From Spirochaetes bacterium ADurb.Bin110 (GTDB lineage: Bacteria; Spirochaetota; Spirochaetia; Treponematales; Rectinemataceae): a stretch of 8,046 nt of DNA. Where the stretch lies: positions 1 to 8,046 of the forward strand of contig MWDY01000240.1 in NCBI GenBank assembly GCA_002070755.1, read 5' to 3'. Below are positions 1-6,763 of this stretch, one piece after another (the first letter of the stretch is position 1; each line of letters begins with the position of its first letter). The position numbers and the translations under genes were made by a program. The notes under the pieces are model-generated. The model saw only the letters and a program-made list of their open reading frames with translations, had not been told where the DNA came from and did no database searches.

Positions 1-1
1 C

Positions 2-328
2 GAGCAATTTCTCATAGTGCTTTGCATCGCAATTATTGCTTCTGTTTTGCCTATTGTGACGCTTTTTATTGCGATGCAATATCTTGGTGCTAGCGATACC
101 TCTATCATCAGCACAATTGAGCCAGTATTCACCAATATTCTTTCTATATTGATACTTGGAGAAAAGCTGACTATTCAGCGAATTTTAGGGGGTGTTTTTA
201 TTCTCGCGGGAGTCTTGATTCTCAATAGATGGGGTTATGCATCTCATAAGAAAGATTCCGCCGCTGATCTCAATGGGCCAAGTTCGCCTTTATCAAAGTC
301 CCCAGGTACAGAGGAAGGGAAATCGTAA
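2..328 (+). CDS. EamA/DMT-family transporter, C-terminal part (5' end outside window)
   Basis: The reading frame is open from base 2, so the GTG at 17 is an internal codon and the true start lies left of the window; 108 residues are visible. They show three hydrophobic stretches: about residues 3-25, 33-52 and 59-75. Between them lies the pattern typical of the second EamA repeat: a small-residue helix, then 'IEPVFTNILSILILGEKL', then a glycine-rich final helix 'GGVFILAGVLILN'. EamA/DMT proteins are inner-membrane carriers of ten helices that export or import metabolites; the substrate cannot be told from this fragment. After the last helix there is a hydrophilic tail of about 30 residues rich in S, K, P and E. 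The last 85 bases overlap the 3' end of the oppositely oriented downstream gene. No terminator is visible after the stop. Family assignment is firm; substrate is unknown. Confidence 0.88.
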   Translation, partial: EQFLIVLCIAIIASVLPIVTLFIAMQYLGASDTSIISTIEPVFTNILSILILGEKLTIQRILGGVFILAGVLILNRWGYASHKKDSAADLNGPSSPLSKSPGTEEGKS

Positions 329-1080
329 TCCGGAGAGATAAGCAAACCATTTTTAAGACAGTATAAAAAAATCTCTTCATGATTCTCTCTATGATAGTTT
401 GGAAAAAGCCATGGACCGGAGCGGGAAAAGAGTGTTCTTTCATATCGATCGAAGCATTTCCAAAGAGGCTCTAGCTTTCTAGAGATTACGCCTTTTTTTT
501 CTTCAGATTGCATCTTAGAAAGAGCATAGATCGAAGTCATGCCTTTTATGCCCTCGATAAGCTCTTGCTCCATTACTAGGCCTGTCGATACCTTGCTTGC
601 AATAATTCCAATCGAAAGAGCGCTAGGAATGGGTAGCACAATACAAATGGTATCTGGAAGCTTGTTATCCTTCCTTAAATATGAATCGAACAGAAATCTA
701 CAGCTGGTGAGACTTGGTGCTGGAGAGGCAAGTCCTTCCAGCCCTTGCAATGTTGTAAGCGCTTTTTGTTGTGAACCTAGAATCTTGATGTTTTGATATT
801 CTGGCAAAAGTCCATGCAGCATTTTATCGATGCGATTAGTCCATATTCCTGGGGTGGCAGAAAAAAGGCCTCTGTCCATGGAACTTTTTGCGATTGAGGC
901 AAGGCCACGCGGGCTATATCCTAGGAGCATTCTGCCATAGTCTGACCAAAGACTCAGAATTCTTGAACCATCGCGAGCGTACATTCGCCATCCACGCATC
1001 CGGCTTATTTCTGGTAGGTTCGAGAGAATGGAATCGAAAATGGGTCGCGAAATCCTTTCTTCATTATCTTTGTCATACAT
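244..1080 (-). CDS. Degenerate class-III aminotransferase-like protein (conserved hypothetical)
   Basis: A 278-residue protein if started at ATG 1080. That start is chosen because GAGAGG lies 10 nt upstream (1091-1096). ATG 1098 and TTG 1110, the latter overlapping the helicase stop as TTGA, are alternatives that would add 6 or 10 residues. By eye, residues 30-110 follow the N-terminal segment of glutamate-1-semialdehyde/class-III aminotransferases: 'DGSRILSLWSDYG', then 'LLGYSPRG', then 'IKILGSQQKA' where the family has a G-S-G-T-E-A cofactor loop. The C-terminal 50 residues ('NGLLISPDYDFPSSVPG') follow the small C-terminal domain. True family members have about 430 residues; here the central PLP-binding domain is mostly missing, and no lysine sits at the expected Schiff-base place (around 'PDTICIVLPIP'). 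It is therefore probably not an active transaminase. No signal peptide or membrane segment is seen. It is the last gene of the series, and its 3' end overlaps the transporter gene. The homology is a visual judgement; the role is unknown. Confidence 0.72.
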   Translation of the reverse strand: MYDKDNEERISRPIFDSILSNLPEISRMRGWRMYARDGSRILSLWSDYGRMLLGYSPRGLASIAKSSMDRGLFSATPGIWTNRIDKMLHGLLPEYQNIKILGSQQKALTTLQGLEGLASPAPSLTSCRFLFDSYLRKDNKLPDTICIVLPIPSALSIGIIASKVSTGLVMEQELIEGIKGMTSIYALSKMQSEEKKGVISRKLEPLWKCFDRYERTLFSRSGPWLFPNYHRENHEEIFLYCLKNGLLISPDYDFPSSVPGDFDKGELGPLRSAAESFL

Positions 1081-1090
1081 ACTAGAGCAT

Positions 1091-1096
1091 CCTCTC
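1091..1096 (-). promoter_or_regulatory. Shine-Dalgarno favouring start at 1080
   Basis: The minus strand reads GAGAGG here, 10 nt before the ATG at 1080. The two earlier in-frame starts (ATG 1098, TTG 1110) have only weak purine-rich upstream sequence such as AAGAA. This decides for the shorter form of the aminotransferase-like protein, though reinitiation at the TTGA overlap cannot be excluded. Confidence 0.5.
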
Positions 1097-1106
1097 ATTG
1101 TCGACT

Positions 1107-3296
1107 TCAATTCTTGATTTTTTCTAATTTTTTTGTGTATTTCGGGAAAAATTGTGCAGTTTTTCCAGTCTCGAACTTCACTATAACAAGAGGACCAGCA
1201 CTCTGAGATAGTGTTACTTTTATCACAGTTCCATTGCCGTATTCATCATGATAGACAGACATACCTGGTGCCCATTCGGATTCTTTGGCTGATATATTGG
1301 ATTGAGATGGAGCAACCATGGATGATGAGTGATACTGTGGAGAAACTGCTCTCATCTTATTTCTAGAATCAGCCCATAGCTTATAGAGAGATGGGTCGAT
1401 CTCTGATAAAAATTGGCTTGGCATGGTTTCGAAGAGCTTTCCATGGATTCGGCGCCAACGACATGAAGTCATGTAAAGCTGGTTTTTTGCCCTTGTGACA
1501 GAAACATAAAAGAGGCGTCTTTGCTCTTCTATATCATCGCCCTCTTCATCATTTCGTGGGAAGAGTCCTTGTTCAAGTCCCGTGACTATCACTATAGGAA
1601 ATTCGAGGCCTTTTGTGTTGTGCATGGTGATCAATGTTACTGCATCTTCATTGTTTTCATTTCTCTGTCGAGATTGATCGAGCATAACATCATCCAAGAA
1701 ATCCAGAAGGCCTTCCTCTGAAAGCGGATGGTCTGAGGCTGCATTGACGAGTTCGTCTATGTTATCTTTCTTATGGGTGCCTGATATTCTATCCTTGTTG
1801 TCATAGAACTCGAGAAGGCCGCTTTTCTGAGCAAAATCTGAAATAAGCGATCCCAGATCGCCTGAATTTTCTTGATCAGTCATCTCTTTATGAAGTGAAG
1901 CCTTTGCCTCTTCTACGAGTCTGAGGAATTCTCTGAGCCCTTCGCTGCCCTTGCGAGGAATACTTGCAATTGTTTGGCGAGAAGCTTCTATCAGATCAAC
2001 GCCATTATGCAACGCAAAAGATATAATCTTATCTAGAGATGTTGCACCAATACCCCTTGAAGGCTTATTAACGATGCGTTTGAAGGAAATCTCGTCTCTT
2101 GGATTTGCAAGAATGGCTAAAAATGCCAGCATATCTTTGATTTCCTCGCGTTCATAAAATCGGACAGCACCAACTATTCGATAAGGTATATCAAATTGTG
2201 GGAAAATGCGTTCAAAGCCTAGAGATTGAGCATTTGTTCGGTAGAGTATAGCGATATCTTTCCATTCGCCTCCACCTTTGACATACTGGCGTGCTGTATG
2301 AGCACAGAACTCGACCTCTTGATCCTGGTCATCAAGGAATGCAATTATTGGCCGGTTTCCTCCTGGTCTTGTAGCTAGAAGGTTCTTTCCGAGTCTGTTT
2401 TCGTTGTGCACTACTATGCTGTGGGCAAGATCCAATATAGCTTGATGCGATCTATAGTTGCGCTCAAGTCTGATTATCTTTGTATCTGGAAATACTTTAG
2501 GAAAATTTAAGATATTCTTGACTTCTGCACCTCGGAAACGATATATAGATTGGTCGTCATCTCCAACTACACAAAGCATTGTATCAGAACTAGCGAGCTG
2601 CTGCAGAAGTCTGAATTGAGCTATATTCGAATCCTGATATTCATCAACAAGGATTACTCTAAAGCGCTGGCGTGTACGATTTCGAATCGTCTCATCTTTT
2701 TCGAGGAGCAAGGCAGGTATCAAGATGAGGTCGCCAAAATCGACATTGCCTGTAGAACGTAGCCTATCTTCATAAGCTGAATAGATACGCCTGAATTCCG
2801 GATGTCTGCTTATAAAATCCAGATTTGGGGAATCAGGCGCTAAGCAATAATCCTTAGCCTTTGCGATTAGAAAAGCATAATCGCCACAATCGCGCTTAGT
2901 AAAAGCAGGGAATATCGAATGAACGAGTTCGGCGGAGTCATCTTCGTCATAGATGGTAAACTCGCTTCGCAGATCGAAGGCTTTGGCATTGCGCCGCATA
3001 AACCATGCTCCAAAGGAATGGAAAGTCCTTATGATCGCTCTTTCACATGATGACTCGATAGCCATTGCACGCTCGCGCATTTCATTTGCAGCCTTGTTCG
3101 TAAAAGTCACCGCAAGAATGGATTCAGGCAAGACTTTTCCTTGTTTGACTAGGTGCGCTATTTTGGTTGTGATAACTCGAGTCTTGCCAGTCCCTGCGCC
3201 CGCAAGAATGAGAAGACGGTTTCCCTCATAGCAAACTGCTTCGAGCTGTTCCGGATTTAGTCCTTCCAGATACTCAGGAATCTGTCCTAATTTCAT
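1107..3296 (-). CDS. uvrD: UvrD/PcrA-type superfamily 1 DNA helicase
   Basis: A 729-residue ATP-dependent 3'-5' DNA helicase of the UvrD/PcrA/Rep group, acting in the cytoplasm in excision and mismatch repair and in clearing proteins from DNA. All SF1A motifs are visible: Walker A GAGTGKT (33-39), Ia VTFTNKAANEMRER (63-76), Walker B VDEYQD (217-222), III VVGDDDQSIYRFRG (243-256), IV RLERNYRS (276-283), V ITMHNTKGLEFPIVIVTG (556-573) and VI EQRRLFYVSVTRAK (591-604). A polar linker (about 640-676) leads to a C-terminal 'PGMSVYHDEYGNGTVIKV' segment (677-720) matching the Tudor-like domain of PcrA and UvrD, which in those proteins contacts RNA polymerase and is absent from Rep. Length is normal for the family. 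The ATG overlaps the rimO stop as ATGA and no Shine-Dalgarno lies within 12 nt, so translation probably depends on coupling to rimO. UvrD versus PcrA naming is a matter of convention. Confidence 0.95.
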   Translation of the reverse strand: MKLGQIPEYLEGLNPEQLEAVCYEGNRLLILAGAGTGKTRVITTKIAHLVKQGKVLPESILAVTFTNKAANEMRERAMAIESSCERAIIRTFHSFGAWFMRRNAKAFDLRSEFTIYDEDDSAELVHSIFPAFTKRDCGDYAFLIAKAKDYCLAPDSPNLDFISRHPEFRRIYSAYEDRLRSTGNVDFGDLILIPALLLEKDETIRNRTRQRFRVILVDEYQDSNIAQFRLLQQLASSDTMLCVVGDDDQSIYRFRGAEVKNILNFPKVFPDTKIIRLERNYRSHQAILDLAHSIVVHNENRLGKNLLATRPGGNRPIIAFLDDQDQEVEFCAHTARQYVKGGGEWKDIAILYRTNAQSLGFERIFPQFDIPYRIVGAVRFYEREEIKDMLAFLAILANPRDEISFKRIVNKPSRGIGATSLDKIISFALHNGVDLIEASRQTIASIPRKGSEGLREFLRLVEEAKASLHKEMTDQENSGDLGSLISDFAQKSGLLEFYDNKDRISGTHKKDNIDELVNAASDHPLSEEGLLDFLDDVMLDQSRQRNENNEDAVTLITMHNTKGLEFPIVIVTGLEQGLFPRNDEEGDDIEEQRRLFYVSVTRAKNQLYMTSCRWRRIHGKLFETMPSQFLSEIDPSLYKLWADSRNKMRAVSPQYHSSSMVAPSQSNISAKESEWAPGMSVYHDEYGNGTVIKVTLSQSAGPLVIVKFETGKTAQFFPKYTKKLEKIKN

Positions 3297-4624
3297 GGTC
3301 TGGCAGTATACTCTAATTCTGCATTGAAATCGACACCATTGACAGATACGATTTGTGCCCTCGCCACTATGCCGGGTTTTAGAGACGCATTTATTATAGT
3401 TACACCATCTACATCAGGAGCCTGCATCCAACCGCGTCCGAAGCATAAGTCATCTTTATTAAAAGCCTCTTCTATGATGAAGCTATCCGTGACTCCTATA
3501 AAGCGCCGTAATCTATTGTCAGTTATCGCTATCTGTTCCTTTTCCAAAATTGCTTTTCTTTTCCTGGCAATGGATTTTGGAATGCGGTATTTCATGCTAT
3601 AAGCAGGTGTATTCTCTTCAAGCGAATATGCAAACACACCGAGCCAATCGATATTTGCAGTTTTCTGGAAATCGAGCAGGGCTATAAAATCATCTTCAGT
3701 TTCTCCTGGAAATCCAACAAGAAAAGTGGAGCGAATCATCGACATTGGCAACTGGCTTCTTATTTTCGATATCAGATCTAGATATTCTTTAGCAGAACCA
3801 TGGCGGTTCATTTTTTTAAGGATCGGAGTAGAAGCGTGCTGAAAAGGCAGGTCGAAATAAGGTGAAAAGCGAGAATCATGCGCTATGATCTGCAATATCT
3901 CAGAAGGAAAGTGGTCAGGGTGAATATAAAGAAGGCGTATTCGAAAATCTTCTTCTAGGTTCGATAAGGCTTGCATCAAGTCCAAAAGCATGCATCGACC
4001 GGATAAGTCCTTCCCATAGTTTCCAAGATCTTGGCCAATTAGGACAAGCTCAAACATGCCTTTAGCTATGAGATTCTTGGCTTCCAATACGACATCTTCG
4101 ATATTCCTAGAGCGAAGCTCACCTCTAATCAGCGGAATTGCACAGTAACTACAGTAATTTGAACATCCTTCGGTGATCTTGATATGAGCCGTTCCTGGAT
4201 AATCAAAAAAGATCATTCGCGGATAGTATGGGCTAGGCATTGCCTTACTATGGGCAGGCGCGAGCAGGATTCGTTCTCCTGATAAAATCTTGGTCACTGC
4301 CTCTGGGATTATGGAAAGATCCCCATTCCCCAGAATGCCATCCGCTTCTGGTAGGCTATTGAATAGTTCATCAGGATAGCGCTGCGAGAGGCAACCAATC
4401 GCGATAATTTTTTTCTCAGGCCATCTAGCCTTTGCTTCGAGTATTGCTCCTATTGATTCTTTTTTGGCATCCTCGATAAAACCACAAGTATTTATAATTA
4501 TAGCATCGGCTTCATCTGGTGAGCTTAGGGTTAGAAAACCTGCGTCAGTGAGGCGCGAGCTGATTTCTTCACCATCGACTTGATTTTTCGCGCAGCCATG
4601 CTGATCCATGAAAAATGTAGGCAT
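3293..4624 (-). CDS. rimO: Ribosomal protein uS12 methylthiotransferase RimO
   Basis: A 443-residue radical-SAM enzyme that adds a methylthio group to the conserved aspartate of ribosomal protein S12, using S-adenosylmethionine and two [4Fe-4S] clusters. The N-terminal domain has its three cluster cysteines at C11 (in HGCAKNQVD), C47 (NTCGF) and C78 (IGCLSQR). The radical-SAM motif CSNYCSYC supplies C154, C158 and C161. RimO rather than MiaB is indicated by GCAKNQVD (MiaB has GCQMN), by RGELRSR after the cysteines, and by IGQDLGNYG where MiaB has a QN pair. Further family landmarks are DLPFQHASTPILKKMNR (258-274), GFPGETEDDF (304-313) and a C-terminal TRAM domain (about 375-440) with QAPDVDG. 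Length matches E. coli RimO (441). The ATG at 4624 has GAGGA 8 nt upstream. The stop overlaps the helicase start. All catalytic residues looked for are present. Confidence 0.96.
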   Translation of the reverse strand: MPTFFMDQHGCAKNQVDGEEISSRLTDAGFLTLSSPDEADAIIINTCGFIEDAKKESIGAILEAKARWPEKKIIAIGCLSQRYPDELFNSLPEADGILGNGDLSIIPEAVTKILSGERILLAPAHSKAMPSPYYPRMIFFDYPGTAHIKITEGCSNYCSYCAIPLIRGELRSRNIEDVVLEAKNLIAKGMFELVLIGQDLGNYGKDLSGRCMLLDLMQALSNLEEDFRIRLLYIHPDHFPSEILQIIAHDSRFSPYFDLPFQHASTPILKKMNRHGSAKEYLDLISKIRSQLPMSMIRSTFLVGFPGETEDDFIALLDFQKTANIDWLGVFAYSLEENTPAYSMKYRIPKSIARKRKAILEKEQIAITDNRLRRFIGVTDSFIIEEAFNKDDLCFGRGWMQAPDVDGVTIINASLKPGIVARAQIVSVNGVDFNAELEYTARP

Positions 4625-4632
4625 TTAGAATT

Positions 4633-4637
4633 TCCTC
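4633..4637 (-). promoter_or_regulatory. Shine-Dalgarno of rimO
   Basis: The minus strand reads GAGGA, 8 nt before the rimO ATG at 4624, the strongest ribosome binding site in the window. It overlaps by one base a perfect 10-base palindrome CAAGATCTTG (4637-4646) in the 63-nt rodZ-rimO gap; the palindrome is short and may be chance. Confidence 0.7.
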
Positions 4638-4687
4638 AAGATCTTGCACGATATCCATAGAATAAAGGATTATTGGGAGCAAGGGCT

Positions 4688-6049
4688 TTAATCCACCGGA
4701 GTTGCTATCATTACCCACCCGCCTTGAGAATTGGACCAAGACAGGCGTTGAACCGCGATTTCTCCAGGCCCTCCCATTACAAGTTCCGTGGACTTACCTG
4801 CTGATTGAAACACGTTCACTTTTACAGCTTGGGCGTTGGCCGTCCAAAAGGTTATAGTATTAGAAGCATTTACTGTTATGGATTCTCCCTTGCGGTAATA
4901 TTTTTCAACCCATTCTTTTCTGTCAGCCTCGTAACGGAAAAAGACTGGCGCTATAAAACTCACATTTACATAAAAAGGATGAGGCCCACCAGTGCTTCTA
5001 AAAAGTACTGTTGAAGAAGCTTGTGCTTGGCCTGCTCCGCCTGCTTGGCTTTGCATCAAATCTTGGGAAAGTGAGGTTTTTTCTGCTGTGGACGGCACAA
5101 TGATATCCAAAGAGCTTTCGGCGTTAGAAAGCGCTTCTTCTACATCGAAATTAACCATGGCTCCATTCTGAGATTTACTCGGGTCATAATCGCTCACTGC
5201 AATAATGAGCCGTTCCCTATCAGCAGAAGGGTTAATTACCGATTTTTCATTCAATCCTACTGCTAATGTTCCAAATGGAGTGTTGAATAAGACCTTATCT
5301 TTGATTGATTCGAGGGTTATAGAGATAACATCTCCGCTAAGAGGAATATAGACCTTGTCTTGTGGATAAAGGCGTTGCTCGAAAGGCAAACCTTCAGCGC
5401 GATACTCAGCTGGAACTCGAGCAGAGCTAGGAGATATTCTGAGTCTCGGTATGATGCTGACAGCAGCGACGGTTAGCACTATAGCAACAAAAACAAGAGG
5501 CAATACTCTGCCTAATTGAATATTGACAGTACTGGCTTTTTCCCCTTTCTGAAAATTGACAGAGCCAGATTTTTCTGAAGTCCTATCCTCTAGTATGGTA
5601 GGATTTGGCTCTGTTTTAGTAGTTTCTGATTTTTGTCTTTTAGTGCTTTTCCCTATTGGATTCCTCTGCAGAGGGGAAGGCTCTGCATTCTCTTTAGCAG
5701 ATTTTTCGACTTCGGATAAAAGAGGAATTTTCTGAGTCAGAGCTTCTTCTTTTTTGTTATCTTCAACAGACGAAGCTGGCTCAATGCTTTCTGATTTTTC
5801 GGTCTTAGATTGTCTTGTGCTCTCATCCGATCGATAAAGCTCGACCATTGCTGATGCATCGAGACCAATGAACTCGGCATAGTTTCTTATAAAGCCAAGA
5901 GTATAAACTTCACCAGGGAAGCCACTAAAATCATCACTCTCGATTCCCTGCAAAAAGCGCTTGCTGATATTGGTCTCGTCGGCTGCTTGCTCTAGCGTCA
6001 ACCCTTTCCCAAGGCGAGCTTCGCGGAATATGTCACCGATCTTTCCCAT
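4688..6049 (-). CDS. rodZ: RodZ-like cell-shape protein (HTH, TM, DUF4115-type)
   Basis: A 453-residue bitopic inner-membrane protein. Residues 2-63 are the RodZ-type helix-turn-helix domain ('LTLEQAADETNISKRFLQGI' and then 'FPGEVYTLGFIRNYAEFIGLD'); in RodZ this domain binds the actin-like MreB rather than DNA. A charged, disordered linker follows (about 73-178) rich in K, E, S and T, with four copies of an (E/Q)-K-S-(E/A/G) motif. One transmembrane helix lies at about 183-200 (LPLVFVAIVLTVAAVSII) with R181 on the cytoplasmic side. The periplasmic part has an unassigned beta-rich region (225-320), a G/A/Q-rich spacer (335-348) and a C-terminal DUF4115-like domain (355-440, including FWTANAQAVKVNV). 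The ATG at 6049 is preferred over the adjoining GTG at 6052 because GGGAG then sits 5 nt upstream. It is longer than E. coli RodZ (337). It follows lolA by 27 nt. Assignment by domain order is strong; no mreB is in the window. Confidence 0.88.
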   Translation of the reverse strand: MGKIGDIFREARLGKGLTLEQAADETNISKRFLQGIESDDFSGFPGEVYTLGFIRNYAEFIGLDASAMVELYRSDESTRQSKTEKSESIEPASSVEDNKKEEALTQKIPLLSEVEKSAKENAEPSPLQRNPIGKSTKRQKSETTKTEPNPTILEDRTSEKSGSVNFQKGEKASTVNIQLGRVLPLVFVAIVLTVAAVSIIPRLRISPSSARVPAEYRAEGLPFEQRLYPQDKVYIPLSGDVISITLESIKDKVLFNTPFGTLAVGLNEKSVINPSADRERLIIAVSDYDPSKSQNGAMVNFDVEEALSNAESSLDIIVPSTAEKTSLSQDLMQSQAGGAGQAQASSTVLFRSTGGPHPFYVNVSFIAPVFFRYEADRKEWVEKYYRKGESITVNASNTITFWTANAQAVKVNVFQSAGKSTELVMGGPGEIAVQRLSWSNSQGGWVMIATPVD

Positions 6050-6054
6050 CACCT

Positions 6055-6059
6055 CTCCC
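6055..6059 (-). promoter_or_regulatory. Shine-Dalgarno deciding the rodZ start
   Basis: The minus strand reads AGGGAGAGGTGATG across 6060-6047. GGGAG is 5 nt before the ATG at 6049, a workable spacing, but only 2 nt before the in-frame GTG at 6052. ATG is therefore the better start. Confidence 0.6.
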
Positions 6060-6076
6060 TGCGTCTTTGGCTTCTC

Positions 6077-6763
6077 TCATTGAAACAGAAAATTACTATA
6101 AACATTTGCACTCGCAGGCGCATTATAGACAAATCTATTGTCGCTGATGCCTCGATTCAATTGTATATTCTTAAAATCGAAGGTAATCTTATCATTCGAG
6201 ACGGTCCAGCCCTCCAATCTCCTAATGAGCATAGTATCAGCGTTTACCGAAATTCGTATGTTTTTATATCCCTCAGATACGCTTTTTCTGGACAGCATGA
6301 GCCGATAAACCAGCTCATTCGAGCCCGGATCAAGTGGCTCGGGGTTAGGGCTTTGCTCCCATCCTATGGTATAATTTCGCCGAAGCAGCGAAAGGCCTTC
6401 TTTTGAAGCGAGAGTCGCCGCGCCTACGGAAATGCCTTGATCGGTTGAATCTTGACGAAGCACAGCCCTATATTGCGGAAGATAGACAAGGAGCGTCTTG
6501 CCGTCGAATACAATAACCTGATCTGCGGGCTGAGTAAAATCGATGCGCAATAGGGAAGGCGATTTGAAGAGCAAAGTCCCAGTCATTGGCTGATGTCCAG
6601 CGGTTATCTGCACATCCGCCTGATAATCGCTAACCAATGCATACTTATCGGCTAATTGTGAAAAGAATTGGTCTGCGGTTAGCAATGTCTGGGCACTCAA
6701 AGCCCCTGCTCCAAGGAAGCAAGCGATAATGGAGGCAATTATGGCAATATATTTCCTTTTCAC
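6077..6763 (-). CDS. lolA: LolA-like periplasmic lipoprotein carrier
   Basis: A 228-residue secreted protein. The start is GTG 6763, which overlaps the pfp stop as GTGA and has GGAG 8 nt upstream; the frame stays open further upstream, but that part lies inside pfp and does not look like a leader. Residues 1-24 form a clear Sec signal peptide: KRK, a hydrophobic core [17 protein letters not shown], and probable cleavage after SA before QTLL. There is no lipobox at the cleavage site. The mature part shows the LolA pattern: '[20 protein letters not shown]', '[20 protein letters not shown]', '[22 protein letters not shown]', and later paired strands ('[20 protein letters not shown]'). LolA proteins chaperone outer-membrane lipoproteins across the periplasm in an open beta-barrel with a hydrophobic cavity. 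Mature length is near the usual 180-205. The position next to rodZ fits an envelope role. The sequence family is diverse, so transport of lipoproteins is inferred. Confidence 0.88.
   Translation of the reverse strand: MKRKYIAIIASIIACFLGAGALSAQTLLTADQFFSQLADKYALVSDYQADVQITAGHQPMTGTLLFKSPSLLRIDFTQPADQVIVFDGKTLLVYLPQYRAVLRQDSTDQGISVGAATLASKEGLSLLRRNYTIGWEQSPNPEPLDPGSNELVYRLMLSRKSVSEGYKNIRISVNADTMLIRRLEGWTVSNDKITFDFKNIQLNRGISDNRFVYNAPASANVYSNFLFQ

Noticed and set aside
180..243. Possible terminator hairpin downstream of the minus-strand operon
   Set aside because: The CTCGCGGGAG stretch pairs only three bases properly and is transporter coding sequence; no T-run follows a stem.
539..1085. Plus-strand open frames opposite the aminotransferase-like gene
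   Set aside because: Short, low-complexity translations without family features; the minus-strand frame has recognisable family segments and a ribosome binding site.
4625..4687. Possible promoter or terminator in the rodZ-rimO gap
   Set aside because: A TATTCT-like -10 has no -35 at proper spacing, and the only palindrome (CAAGATCTTG) is 10 bases with no loop or T-run after it.
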